A stretch of 64,000 bases of DNA from Paraburkholderia silviterrae (GTDB lineage: Bacteria > Pseudomonadota > Gammaproteobacteria > Burkholderiales > Burkholderiaceae), in assembly GCF_004353915.1 (NCBI RefSeq), contig NZ_SMRP01000009.1, positions 208,168 to 272,167 of the forward strand, written 5' to 3'. The notes under the pieces are model-generated. The model was not told where the DNA came from and searched no databases. It saw only the letters and a program-made list of their open reading frames with translations. The number at the start of each line of letters is the position of its first letter. Positions within the stretch are counted from its first letter, which is position 1. The position numbers were made by a program, and so were the translations under genes. Below, piece by piece: positions 17,391 through 25,816 of the stretch.

Positions 17391-18865
17391 TGGCCGAAGC
17401 TCCGGAAATAGTCGCCGAGCAGCGCATCGAGCTCGGGCACGCGCTCCTCAATCGGATACGCCACGCGCGTGATATTCAAATACTGGCGAAAGCCGAGATT
17501 GCTCGAAAAGTTGTTGCGGCCCCACGTCCCGCAGCCCATCGAGAGCGAGAACGGCAGTCCGTTGTCGAAGTTGCCGCCCGTCGCGAAGCAGTGCGCCTGG
17601 TTGACGATCACGCGCGCCACCGGCAGCGTCGAGCCCAGCGTCACGGCCGCGTCCGGCTCGCCCGTATGCAGCCCGACCGAGTGGCCCGCGCCCATGTAGG
17701 TGTAGAGGCTGCGCACGATGGCCGCGGCAGCGTCGAAATCGCGTGCGCGATAGACCGTGAGCACGGGCGCAAGCTTCTCGCCCGAGAACGGATGGCTCGC
17801 GCCGAAGCCGGTCTCCTCCACCATCAGGAACGCGGGCTCGCGCGCGGCCAGGTCGTGAAGCCCCGCGGTGCGCGCGATCTCAGTCGCGGATTTCGCGGTG
17901 CAGCGCGCGGCGAGCTTGCCCTCGCTCCACATCGCCGCCTGCAATTGCGCCTTCTGTCGTGCGTCGAGCAGCACGCCGCCGCAGGCGGCCAGTTCGCGCA
18001 GCATGGCGTCGTAGACGGCTTCGTCGATCACGACGCTGTTCTCCGACGAGCAGCTCGTCGCGTTGTCGAAGGTCTTCGAGGCGGCGATCTTGTGCGCCGC
18101 ATCGCGAAGATCCGCGGTGTGCGTGACGATCGACGCCACGTTGCCCGCCCCCACCCCAAAAGCCGGCGTGCCGCTCGCATAGGCCATGCGCACGTTCGCC
18201 TGCGAACCCGTCGCCACCACCAGATCGGCCTCGCGCATGAGCGCGGCCGTCGCGGCCTTGCTCACCGGCGCGCTGAGCATCTGCACGAGCGCCGGGTCGA
18301 GCCCCGCCTTCGCGAACTGCGCGTGAATGAATCCAATCAGGAGCGCGCACGAGTCATAGCCCTTCGGCGAGGGCGCGACGATCACTGCATTGCCGCATTT
18401 GAGCGCGTTGACGATCTTGTTGGCCGGCGTGGCGGCCGGATTCGTGGAGGGCGTGATGGCCGCCACCACGCCGACCGCGCGCGCGATCTCCACGATGCCC
18501 GTGGCCTCGTCGCGCGCAATCACGCCGCAGGTCTTCTGGCCATGCAGGTCGCGCAAGAGCCCCAGCGTCTTGCGGTAGTTCTTGCGGAATTTGTCGTCGG
18601 CGTTGCCGAGGCCCGTGTCGCGCACCGCCTGCTCGGCAAGCCGGCGGTTGCGTGAGGGCTCCATGATCGCCCACGCGGCCGCCGCCGCCGCGGTGTCGAG
18701 CGTCTCCTGCCCGGCGAACTCGAAGGCCTGCTGCGCGACGCGCGCACGCGCGATCTGGCGCGCTATCCGGGCTGCCGATTCGGCTGCGGCCTCGGCCTCG
18801 GCCTGCGCCCCGGGCGCTGCGGATTCGCGCGCACCGGCGGCGGCAATGGTGTCCCTGACATTCAT
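17387..18865 (-). CDS. sauS: Acylating aldehyde dehydrogenase, probable sulfoacetaldehyde dehydrogenase
   Basis: This is a 492-aa CoA-acylating aldehyde dehydrogenase. It has the ALDH nucleotide region ITPSTNPAATPANKIVNALK and the catalytic cysteine in FDNATSCSSENSVV, as in the aldehyde domain of AdhE-type enzymes. SauS of C. necator interconverts sulfoacetyl-CoA and sulfoacetaldehyde. The start at 18865 has GGGAG 8 nt upstream. It is the first gene of the minus-strand sauS-sauT-sauU operon and divergent from the IclR gene. The 21-bp span just upstream holds TTGGC-6 nt-GCCAA (18890-18905). An Ala-rich N-terminal 30 residues precedes the fold. Confidence 0.75.
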   Translation of the reverse strand: MNVRDTIAAAGARESAAPGAQAEAEAAAESAARIARQIARARVAQQAFEFAGQETLDTAAAAAAWAIMEPSRNRRLAEQAVRDTGLGNADDKFRKNYRKTLGLLRDLHGQKTCGVIARDEATGIVEIARAVGVVAAITPSTNPAATPANKIVNALKCGNAVIVAPSPKGYDSCALLIGFIHAQFAKAGLDPALVQMLSAPVSKAATAALMREADLVVATGSQANVRMAYASGTPAFGVGAGNVASIVTHTADLRDAAHKIAASKTFDNATSCSSENSVVIDEAVYDAMLRELAACGGVLLDARQKAQLQAAMWSEGKLAARCTAKSATEIARTAGLHDLAAREPAFLMVEETGFGASHPFSGEKLAPVLTVYRARDFDAAAAIVRSLYTYMGAGHSVGLHTGEPDAAVTLGSTLPVARVIVNQAHCFATGGNFDNGLPFSLSMGCGTWGRNNFSSNLGFRQYLNITRVAYPIEERVPELDALLGDYFRSFGQ

Positions 18866-18985
18866 CGGCTGCACTCCCGAAACGAAAAGTTGGCTGTAGT
18901 GCCAATCTATTCATCGGCGCGCGGCTGCGAGTCCCGTTTCCCGTGCAAACGCCCACTCGCGCCAGCGGCGCAGCGGAAAATGCAC

Positions 18986-19013
18986 ATTTCGGGACTTTCC
19001 ATAGTCCCGAAAT
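18986..19013. promoter_or_regulatory. Perfect 11-bp inverted repeat, probable SauR operator
   Basis: ATTTCGGGACT at 18986-18996 is repeated as its exact complement at 19003-19013 with a 6-nt spacer. It sits about midway between the divergent sauS and sauR starts, which is the expected place for an autoregulating IclR protein that controls both. A second perfect 16-bp palindrome (GGCGCAGATCTGCGCC, 19062-19077) lies between it and the sauR ribosome-binding site. Binding is inferred. Confidence 0.6.
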
Positions 19014-19105
19014 CTGCGCCGCGCGATGCACAATAGCGGCACGCAGTACTGCAAAGCATTCGGCGCAGATCTGCGCCTGCCGATTTGCATGGGATGGGAG
19101 TTCGC

Positions 19106-19870
19106 GTGTCGACCTCGAATCAATCGAATGCCGCAGCGGTGCGCGCGTTCCGCGTGCTGGAAACGCTCGCCCAGGCGGGCCAGCCTTTATCGATGATGGA
19201 TCTCGTGCATGCCCTCGATCTGCCCAAGCAGACCGTGCACCGGATCCTCGCGCAACTCACCGACGCCTGGCTCGTCACGCGCGGCGCGAACGACAAGCTC
19301 TACGAGTGCTCCGCGCGCGTGCGCATGATGGCCGTGAACGTGCTGATGCACGCCGGACCGGCGGCGGCGCGCCACGTGCTGCTCGAAGAACTCGTCGAGA
19401 AGATCGGCGAGACCTGCAACCTCACGATGCTCGCGGGCAACGACGTGGTCTATGTGGACCGCGTGGAGACCGAATGGCCGCTGCGCATGCATCTGCAGCC
19501 GGGCTCGCACGTGCCCCTGCACTGCTCCGCGAGCGGCAAGCTGCTCTTGAGTTTTTTGCCCAAGGAGCGCCGCGAGCGCATGATCGAGACGCTGCCGCTG
19601 CGCGCCCATTCGGAACGAACGATCACCGACCGCGACGCGCTGCGCAAGGAACTCGCGGCCACGCGCCGCCGCCAGCTCGCGATCAACAATCAAGAGCACC
19701 TGCAGGGCTTGATCGCGATTGCCGTACCGGTGATGCTCGAGCGCAACCGCGCCTGCGCGGCCATTGCCGTTCAGGCGCCCGTCGGGCGCGTCACGCTCGA
19801 CGATCTGCTCGCGTTCGTGCCCGACCTGCGGCACGCCGCCGAGGAAACCGCGAAAACGTTCTGCGCGTGA
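19106..19870 (+). CDS. sauR: IclR-family regulator, probable sulfoacetate regulator
   Basis: This is a 254-aa IclR protein with an N-terminal winged helix (LVHALDLPKQTVHRILAQL) and an effector domain containing GETCNLTMLAG and HCSASGKLLLSF. The start is GTG at 19106, which has GGGAG 5 nt upstream; earlier in-frame ATG or TTG codons lack a site at proper distance. It is divergent from sauSTU and about 35-45% like the IclR protein at 4363 by eye, suggesting two paralogous regulators for related sulfonates. A palindrome at 18986-19013 is its likely operator. Confidence 0.7.
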   Translation: MSTSNQSNAAAVRAFRVLETLAQAGQPLSMMDLVHALDLPKQTVHRILAQLTDAWLVTRGANDKLYECSARVRMMAVNVLMHAGPAAARHVLLEELVEKIGETCNLTMLAGNDVVYVDRVETEWPLRMHLQPGSHVPLHCSASGKLLLSFLPKERRERMIETLPLRAHSERTITDRDALRKELAATRRRQLAINNQEHLQGLIAIAVPVMLERNRACAAIAVQAPVGRVTLDDLLAFVPDLRHAAEETAKTFCA

Positions 19871-19901
19871 AGGCTCGCGCAAGAAAGGAAAAGAAATGGC
19901 A

Positions 19902-19932
19902 CTGCGGCGGCGCTTTTCACGCGCCGCCGCAG
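19902..19932. terminator. Strong bidirectional hairpin between sauR and tauC
   Basis: A perfect 12-bp stem (CTGCGGCGGCGC and its complement) with a 7-nt loop lies in the 98-bp gap between the convergent sauR and tauC genes. On the minus strand the stem is followed by a T-rich run (TTTCTTTTCC), so it looks like a functional terminator for the tau operon at least. Confidence 0.75.
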
Positions 19933-19968
19933 ACATCCTCCTGATCACTTCATTATTTCATTCGCCGA

Positions 19969-20889
19969 TTAAACCCTCCCCTTCCACGGCACCGCGACAC
20001 GCTCGATATAGCGCATCAGCATGTCGAAGCACAGCGCGAAGAACCCGATCACAACGATGCCCATGATCACGACATCACTCGACAGGAACTCGGCGGCGTT
20101 GAGCACCATGAAGCCGAGGCCGCTCGTGGATGCCACCATCTCCGCGGCCACCAGCGTCGTCCAGCCCACGCCGATGCCAATGCGCATACCGGTGAAGATT
20201 TCCGGCAGCGCGGACTTCAGGATCACATGCCAGACCACCTGGGTGCGCGTGGCGCCCATCGAATACGCCGCATGAATCTGCTCGATCGAGACCGAGCGCA
20301 CGCCGGCGCGCGCGGCAATGGCGAGCGGCGCGAAGATCGCCAGGTAGATCAGCAGGATCTTCGAGAACTCGCCAATGCCGAACCAGATGATGATGAGCGG
20401 CAGATACGCGAGCGGCGGCAGCGGGCGATAGAACTCGATGGGTGGATCGAACACGCCGCGCGCGAAACGCGAGACGCCCATCATCACGCCCACCGGAATC
20501 GCGGTTACGCAGGCGAGCGCGAAAGCGCCGAACACGCGCAGCAAGCTGATGGCCGTATGCTCCGCCAGCGTCGAATTCGCGAAGCCCTGGGTCGCGACAA
20601 AGATGAACTTGTTGTAGACCGCCTGCGGCGAAGGCAAGAAGAGCGGCTTGACCCAGTGCCAGTAGGTGGCCGCGAACCAGAGGCCGAGCAGCGCGGCGAT
20701 CGTCACGAGGCTCGTCAACGCGCTGCTGCCCTGGCCGGGCACGCCGAACGTGTCGCCTGGCCGCACAGGGCGCTTGGCGAGCAGGCGGGGCCCGCGCCCA
20801 GGCTTGCGCGGCGGCTGATACGTGTCGCCCGAATGTGCCGGCTGGGCCGGCCGCGCGTGCATGATATGAAGCGATTTCAGACTAGCCAT
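19969..20889 (-). CDS. tauC: Taurine/sulfonate ABC transporter, permease
   Basis: This is a 306-aa inner-membrane permease with six hydrophobic segments after a roughly 60-residue basic, Pro-rich N-terminus. The ABC-permease EAA loop is seen as AAYSMGATRTQVVWHVILKS. It matches the TauC/SsuC family of sulfonate importers. Its ATG overlaps the end of tauB by 8 nt, and the gene order tauA-tauB-tauC is a single operon. The N-terminal extension is longer than in E. coli TauC. Confidence 0.85.
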   Translation of the reverse strand: MASLKSLHIMHARPAQPAHSGDTYQPPRKPGRGPRLLAKRPVRPGDTFGVPGQGSSALTSLVTIAALLGLWFAATYWHWVKPLFLPSPQAVYNKFIFVATQGFANSTLAEHTAISLLRVFGAFALACVTAIPVGVMMGVSRFARGVFDPPIEFYRPLPPLAYLPLIIIWFGIGEFSKILLIYLAIFAPLAIAARAGVRSVSIEQIHAAYSMGATRTQVVWHVILKSALPEIFTGMRIGIGVGWTTLVAAEMVASTSGLGFMVLNAAEFLSSDVVIMGIVVIGFFALCFDMLMRYIERVAVPWKGRV

Positions 20890-21697
20890 GAGAGACCTCA
20901 GCTTCGGCGTCGTGCATTCTCTCGTCGCCGTAAATGATGCTGAGCACGCGCTCGCGCATCTCGATGAAATCGGGACTGGACTTGATCGCGCGCGCGTCGC
21001 GCGTGGCGAGAAAGCGCCGGTTGAAATCCAGTTCGTAGGTATGCGTGATGCGGCCCGGGCGCGGCGACATGACGATCAGCCGGCTCGCGAGGAACAGCGC
21101 CTCCTCCACGCTATGGGTGATGAAGAAGAACATCTTGTTGGTATCGCGCCAGACGTCGAGCAGCAGCTCCTGAATGGTCTCGCGCGTGAGCGCGTCGAGC
21201 GCGGCCATGGGCTCGTCCATCAGCAGCATGGCCGGATCGCAGGTGAGCGCGCGGGCAATGCCCACGCGCTGCTGCATGCCGCCCGAGAGCTGATAGATCA
21301 TATGTTTCTGGAAGTCCTGCAAGCCCACGAGCGCGAGATTGCGCACCGCGATTTCGTGGCGCTTCGCCTTGCCCACGCCCTGCAGCTTCAAGCCGAACTC
21401 CACGTTGTCAATCACGTTTAGCCACGGCAGCAGCGCGTGCTTCTGGAACACGACGCCGCGGTCCGATCCGGGCCCCGCAATGGGTGCGCCGCCGAGCAGC
21501 AGCTGGCCTTCGCTCGGGGCGATGAAGCCCGCCATCAGCGAGAGCAGCGTGGTCTTGCCGCAGCCCGAGGCGCCCAGCGCCACGACGAAGTCACCGGAAT
21601 GAATGGTCAGATTGATACGGTCGAGCGCATGCACGGTCTGCCCGCGGGCGCGGCCCGGGAACATCACGCTCACATCCTTGACGGTCATGGTTTCCAT
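20882..21697 (-). CDS. tauB: Taurine/sulfonate ABC transporter, ATPase
   Basis: This is a 271-aa ABC ATPase with Walker A GASGCGKTT, Q-loop VFQKHALLPW, signature LSGGMQQR, Walker B MLLMDEP, and switch histidine ITHS. The sequence style (KHALLPWLNV) is that of the TauB/SsuB group that powers sulfonate or nitrate import. GAGGAAAGATC precedes the ATG. It lies between tauA and tauC in one operon. Confidence 0.85.
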   Translation of the reverse strand: METMTVKDVSVMFPGRARGQTVHALDRINLTIHSGDFVVALGASGCGKTTLLSLMAGFIAPSEGQLLLGGAPIAGPGSDRGVVFQKHALLPWLNVIDNVEFGLKLQGVGKAKRHEIAVRNLALVGLQDFQKHMIYQLSGGMQQRVGIARALTCDPAMLLMDEPMAALDALTRETIQELLLDVWRDTNKMFFFITHSVEEALFLASRLIVMSPRPGRITHTYELDFNRRFLATRDARAIKSSPDFIEMRERVLSIIYGDERMHDAEAEVSHG

Positions 21698-21747
21698 GAT
21701 CTTTCCTCATTGAAGCGCCGCCGCATGCGCGGCGGCCGGCGCCGGGT

Positions 21748-22806
21748 TTATCGGAGCTTCATGGCCGCTTCGGCATAGGCCGGCGTCACGAACTTCGCAT
21801 AGTCGGTCAGCGTGTCGCCAATCTGCTTCTGGTTCTTCAGGAATGCAGAAGTATCCTTGAGCGCGAACGCCGCGCGGCTCGTCGCGCCGCCGCCAAGCCA
21901 TTGCGCCGAGGCCTGCTCCTCGATCGTCGGGAACGCGTAGAGCGAGAGCGAGGCCGGCACGTCGGCGGGCGTGCCGCCAATCATCTTCGCGATCGCCGCC
22001 GCCTGCGGCGAGCTTGCCGTCCATTGCGCCGTGTGTGCGCGATACTGGGCATCCGCGTCGGCAATCGCCCGCACGAACTTCGCCATGAAATCCTTGTGCT
22101 CCTCGCCCCACTTGCGATCCACCGCAATGCCGTCGAACGTGGGCTTGCCGAGCTTCGAAAGATCGCCCGAGGTGATGAGCACCTTGCCGCTCTTCTTCAG
22201 TTCCGCCAGCGCCGGATCCCACACGTAAGCGGCGTCGATATCGCCGCGGTCCCAGGCCGCAACGATCTGGTTGGGCTGCATGTTGAGGATCTTCACGTTC
22301 GACGGGTCGATGCCCCAATGCTGCAGTGCGAACATCGTGTGGTAGTGGGTGGTGGAGACGAACGGCACGCCGATCGTCTTGCCCTTGAGGTCGGCCGGCT
22401 TCGCGATGCCCGAGCCGTCGCGCACGACCATGGCCTCGGCGTTGTTGATGTTGTCGAGAATCCAGAACAGCTGCAGGTCGACGCCCTGGCTCACCGCGGC
22501 GGCCAGCGGGCTCGAGCCGATCACGCCGATCTTCACGTCGCCCGACGCCATTGCAGTGGCCACTTTCGCGCCCGATTCGAATTGCCGCCAGTGGATCTTG
22601 TAGCCCGTGGCCTTTTCGATGGAGCCGTCGGCGATGGCGACGACCCACGGGTCCACGATCTGCTGGTAGGCGATGGTCACTTCCTTGTCCTGCGCCTGGG
22701 CAGGCTGAACCACGGCACAGCCTAGCGCGGCAAGCGCGAGCGCCGTGGCGCAGCGCAGCGCGCGGGCTAACCGGTACGGCCATTTCTGCAATCTATCGCG
22801 GTTCAT
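21748..22806 (-). CDS. tauA: Taurine-binding periplasmic protein
   Basis: This is a 352-aa solute-binding protein with a Sec signal (basic start, hydrophobic core, AQA cleavage near residue 38). The mature part holds segments strongly like E. coli TauA: SGAKVATAMASGDVKIG, GSSPLAAAVSQGV, GKTIGVPFVSTTHYHT, and IVAAWDRGDIDAAYVWDPA. The start at 22806 has GGAG 7 nt upstream. The promoter region, about 100 bp upstream, holds the direct-repeat site shared with the amidohydrolase operon. It delivers taurine or a related sulfonate to TauBC. Confidence 0.85.
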   Translation of the reverse strand: MNRDRLQKWPYRLARALRCATALALAALGCAVVQPAQAQDKEVTIAYQQIVDPWVVAIADGSIEKATGYKIHWRQFESGAKVATAMASGDVKIGVIGSSPLAAAVSQGVDLQLFWILDNINNAEAMVVRDGSGIAKPADLKGKTIGVPFVSTTHYHTMFALQHWGIDPSNVKILNMQPNQIVAAWDRGDIDAAYVWDPALAELKKSGKVLITSGDLSKLGKPTFDGIAVDRKWGEEHKDFMAKFVRAIADADAQYRAHTAQWTASSPQAAAIAKMIGGTPADVPASLSLYAFPTIEEQASAQWLGGGATSRAAFALKDTSAFLKNQKQIGDTLTDYAKFVTPAYAEAAMKLR

Positions 22807-22931
22807 GAGCGGTCTCCAGATCCGTGGCGCCGTGTTCGTGTCTGTGCACGCCGATCGTGCATCGTCAGATGGATTCTTTCGAATCGCCAGGCACGGCGTG
22901 AAACGAGTATCGACATACAAAAATCGGGCGC

Positions 22932-22964
22932 GTTAGTACCAGACGGAGACGATCGTTGAGTCCA
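22932..22964 (-). promoter_or_regulatory. Direct-repeat operator, MocR/TauR-like, tauA promoter
   Basis: On the minus strand, TGGACTCAAC and TGGTACTAAC recur with the same 23-bp start-to-start spacing as at 13139-13171, and most of the intervening bases also agree in pattern. A conserved ATACTCG follows 21 bp further, at 22905-22911. The site is 126-158 bp upstream of tauA and also upstream of the divergent LysR gene at 23158. The rest of this 351-bp intergenic stretch shows no other strong motif. Confidence 0.6.
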
Positions 22965-23157
22965 CGCCTGCCCCGCTCGCAGGCGCTTTTCGTGTGCACA
23001 TTCGGCGGCCGTCGCGCCTGGGCGGGCCCGAGCCGACTGTGCATCTGCCGATTGTTTCTGCGGGCGAACAATCCCCGTCGCCAGTGATAAAAAATCAGGG
23101 GCGCGCGGTGCTATCATCGGCATCATTTTCGCGGTTTGGACGGCAGGAAACGCTCAC

Positions 23158-24099
23158 ATGGATACGCAGAAAGTCGAGGCGCTCTGGATGCATCTGCACT
23201 GGCTGAACGTGCTCGCGGCCCAGGGCAGCTACACGGCGGCCGCGGCGCGCCTTGGCGTGAGCAAGGCTGCCATGAGCCAGCGCATTGCCGAGCTGGAGCG
23301 CGTGGCCGGCGTCGCGCTCGTGCAGCGCACCACGCGCAGCGTGCGCTTCACCGAAGCCGGGCAACGGCTGGTGGAAGAAACGCGCGAGGAATTCGAGCGC
23401 ATCGCGGCAAGTTTCGCGAGCGTGCGCGAGCTGGCCGAGGTCCCGCGCGGCACCGTGCGCGTCACGGCGCCCGTCGCCTTCGCACGCCAGCAGCTCGTGC
23501 CGCGTCTCGCGCAATTCGCGCGCGCGAACCCCGAGGTGCGCGTGCAGCTGGAACTATCGGACCGGCTCACCTCGATCGCGAGCGAAGGCTTCGACCTCGC
23601 GATCCGCCACAGCGCGCAAGTGCCGGAAACGCATGTGGCGTGGAAGCTTTGCGACATCCACTCAGTGATTGCCGCCACACCCACGTATCTGAAGAAGCGC
23701 GGCATGCCGAAAACACCGGCCGATCTCGCGGCGCACGACTGCCTCTACTACCCGCGCACGACGGGCTCTGGCGTGTGGTCGTTCGAGAAAGCCGGCCGCC
23801 GCACTGGGCAGCCGCGCGTGAGCGTGACCGTGAACGGCCCGCTCGCGGCCAACAACAGTGAGGCGTTGCGCGACGCCGCGCTCGAGCATCTCGGCATCGC
23901 GCTGTTGCCGGACTTCACCGCCCATTCGGCGTTGCAGGCGCGCAAGCTCGTCGTGCTGATGACCGACTGGCGGCCAGTGGGCACCTTCGCCTCGCAGCTG
24001 TACGTGGTGCGCCCGTATGGGGTGCACGTTCCGCGCGCGGTCGCGCGCTTCATCGAATTCCTGCGCGAGTCGTTCGAGGGCGGCTTCCAGCTCGAATGA
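23158..24099 (+). CDS. LysR-family transcriptional regulator
   Basis: This is a 313-aa LysR protein. The N-terminal HTH is GSYTAAAARLGVSKAAMSQRIAELE with the usual TRSVRFTEAGQ wing, followed by a two-lobed effector domain. It belongs by eye to the subgroup with PRGTVRVTAPVAFARQQLVP, common in Burkholderia. It is divergent from tauABC and may regulate it or a distant target. The MocR-like direct repeats between them point to another regulator for tau, so its role is open. Confidence 0.8.
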   Translation: MDTQKVEALWMHLHWLNVLAAQGSYTAAAARLGVSKAAMSQRIAELERVAGVALVQRTTRSVRFTEAGQRLVEETREEFERIAASFASVRELAEVPRGTVRVTAPVAFARQQLVPRLAQFARANPEVRVQLELSDRLTSIASEGFDLAIRHSAQVPETHVAWKLCDIHSVIAATPTYLKKRGMPKTPADLAAHDCLYYPRTTGSGVWSFEKAGRRTGQPRVSVTVNGPLAANNSEALRDAALEHLGIALLPDFTAHSALQARKLVVLMTDWRPVGTFASQLYVVRPYGVHVPRAVARFIEFLRESFEGGFQLE

Positions 24100-24178
24100 G
24101 CGTGGCCGTCTCTGCGCCTGTGCGCGCGATAACGCTTCGCATGCCTTGATAATTCACCGGCTTGCCAAACAGTGACGC

Positions 24179-24835
24179 TCAAGGCGCGGCAGCGGCAATC
24201 AGCCAGCGCCCGAACCAGTCCACCGCGAGGAGCGTCACTTGTTCGAGCGTCCCCGGCTCCTCGAAGAGATGGGTCGCGCCAGGCACGATCTCGATGCAAT
24301 GCTCGCAGGTCATGTGTCCGGCGGCCTTGCGGTTCAAGCCGATAACCGTCTCGTCCAGCCCGCCGACGATCAGCAACGTTGGCGCCGCGACGCAAGCGAG
24401 CGAGGGTCCCGCAAGATCCGGCCGCCCGCCTCTCGACACGATGGCGCCCACGCCACGCGCCTGCGCCCCAGCAACGAGCGCGGCCGCGGCGCCCGTGCTC
24501 GCACCGAAGAGTCCTGCCGGCAGCGCCGCGAGGTCCGGCCGTGCCGCGAGCCACGCCAGCGTGCCGCCCAGGCGGCGCGCTAGCAGCGCGATGTCGAAAC
24601 GATACGCGGCGCCAATGCTGTCGTGCCGCTGCTCATCAGGCGTCAGCAGATCGAACAGCAGCGTTGCGAAGCCGGCGCGATGCAGGCCCGACGCCACTTG
24701 CCGGTTGCGCGGACTGAACCGGCTGCTGCCGCTGCCGTGGGCGAACACGACCACGGCCCGGGCCGGGTCGGGGATCTCGAGCGTTCCGCCAAGCGTCACG
24801 TCGTCGACTCGAATCTCCACCTGCAACGTTTGCAT
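24179..24835 (-). CDS. Alpha/beta hydrolase, dienelactone-hydrolase-like
   Basis: This is a 218-aa alpha/beta hydrolase. The oxyanion segment is VVVFAHGSGSSRFS; the nucleophile elbow is GLFGASTGAAAALV with Ser in GAST; the acid and base are in VGGLDETVIG and PGATHLFEEPG. GGAGGGAGAT precedes the ATG at 24835. Proteins of this type are often encoded with phosphoribosyltransferases or stress genes. Here it is followed by a membrane protein upstream on the same strand with a 50-bp gap. The substrate is unknown. Confidence 0.8.
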   Translation of the reverse strand: MQTLQVEIRVDDVTLGGTLEIPDPARAVVVFAHGSGSSRFSPRNRQVASGLHRAGFATLLFDLLTPDEQRHDSIGAAYRFDIALLARRLGGTLAWLAARPDLAALPAGLFGASTGAAAALVAGAQARGVGAIVSRGGRPDLAGPSLACVAAPTLLIVGGLDETVIGLNRKAAGHMTCEHCIEIVPGATHLFEEPGTLEQVTLLAVDWFGRWLIAAAAP

Positions 24836-24885
24836 ATCTCCCTCCACAGGCCGATGCCGCGCAGCCCTTCCTGCGAAGGGGCGCG

Positions 24886-25674
24886 TCACACTGCCGACGT
24901 ACGCCGCGCCGCGCGTTGCGGAATCAGCATGATGCAAGCGAGCATGAACGCGAACAAGATGCCCGAGGCGTAGAAGCGGCTGAACTCCAGACCGCCCTGT
25001 GCGAGCGGCTTGTCGAGCAGGTCGCCAAGCGTTGCGCCAAGCGGGCGCGTCAGCACGAATGCGGCCCAGAACAGCGCCGTGCGCGACGCGCGGCGCGACA
25101 GCCAGAGCAAGCCCACCACCACGAGCCCCGCCCCGAAGATCGCTGCGCCCATTTCGTAGCCGAGCCCAAGGCCGCCCCGATCTTCGCCGGCAACCCAGTC
25201 GCCGAGCGCGGTTCCCAGCGTCTGCGAGAACAGAATCGTCGTCCAGTAAAACCACTCTACGCGTACGGTCGCGACGCTCTCGATCGAAACCGTCCCTTCC
25301 ACGCGGTACCAGATGGCGAGGCTGGCGGCGAGCAGAACGACGATGATGGCAACACCGCCCGGATAGCCGAGCCCGAGCGAGCGGTCGCAGAAGTCGGCCA
25401 GCGTCGTGCCCAAGGTGGTCGTGGCAACGATCGTGGCCCAGTACAGGTATGCATGGAATTGCCGCGCGCGAACCTGGGCCGCGACCAGCACGACGAAAGC
25501 GGCGAGGAAGATCAGCGTGCCGACGAGATAACCGAGGTTCAACGACATCGTGACCCAGTCGCCCCCGGTCTCGCCGAGCGTGGTTGCGGCAATTTTTACG
25601 ATCCAGAACCCGAGTGTCAGCTCGGGAACCTTGCTAAGCGCGTGGTCTACTGCATTCCTGGCATTGGAATTCAT
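24886..25674 (-). CDS. COG4705-type multi-pass membrane protein with four internal repeats
   Basis: This is a 262-aa protein with about eight hydrophobic helices. Four copies of a short motif, TTLGETGGDW, TTLGTTLADF, QTLGTALGDW and RPLGATLGDL, recur about every 60 residues, so the fold is built from duplicated helix pairs. This is the pattern of the COG4705 uncharacterised membrane protein family. GGAG lies 7 nt before the ATG at 25674. A CTTAAC direct repeat upstream suggests control by an OmpR-type response regulator. No function is known to me. Confidence 0.75.
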   Translation of the reverse strand: MNSNARNAVDHALSKVPELTLGFWIVKIAATTLGETGGDWVTMSLNLGYLVGTLIFLAAFVVLVAAQVRARQFHAYLYWATIVATTTLGTTLADFCDRSLGLGYPGGVAIIVVLLAASLAIWYRVEGTVSIESVATVRVEWFYWTTILFSQTLGTALGDWVAGEDRGGLGLGYEMGAAIFGAGLVVVGLLWLSRRASRTALFWAAFVLTRPLGATLGDLLDKPLAQGGLEFSRFYASGILFAFMLACIMLIPQRAARRTSAV

Positions 25675-25734
25675 TGGCAATCTCCTGAGTGAACGCACTC
25701 TGAATGAAAACCTTACGATTCTATTCAGCCCAGG

Positions 25735-25751
25735 CTTAACCCTGGCTTAAC
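25735..25751. promoter_or_regulatory. CTTAAC direct repeat with 11-bp period
   Basis: CTTAAC-5 nt-CTTAAC lies about 65 bp upstream of the COG4705 membrane-protein start, in the 142-bp gap. The spacing and half-site match the style of PmrA/QseB-type response-regulator boxes. Only one copy is seen in the window, so this is a candidate. Confidence 0.4.
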
Positions 25752-25816
25752 GCTCATCAGATGAATGCCATCAGCCCTGAAAGCGGGGCCGCATCCGCCT
25801 TGAACGAATGCGGCCG

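Noticed and set aside
15264..17411. 715-residue plus-strand frame opposite the sauT/sauU genes
   Set aside because: Low-complexity Arg/Ala/His composition; antisense to well-supported genes.
22932..22964. Sigma-54 (-24/-12) promoter for tauA
   Set aside because: A TGGTAC motif resembles the -24 box, but the GC expected 10 bases on is CC or CG in the two copies. The direct-repeat reading fits better.
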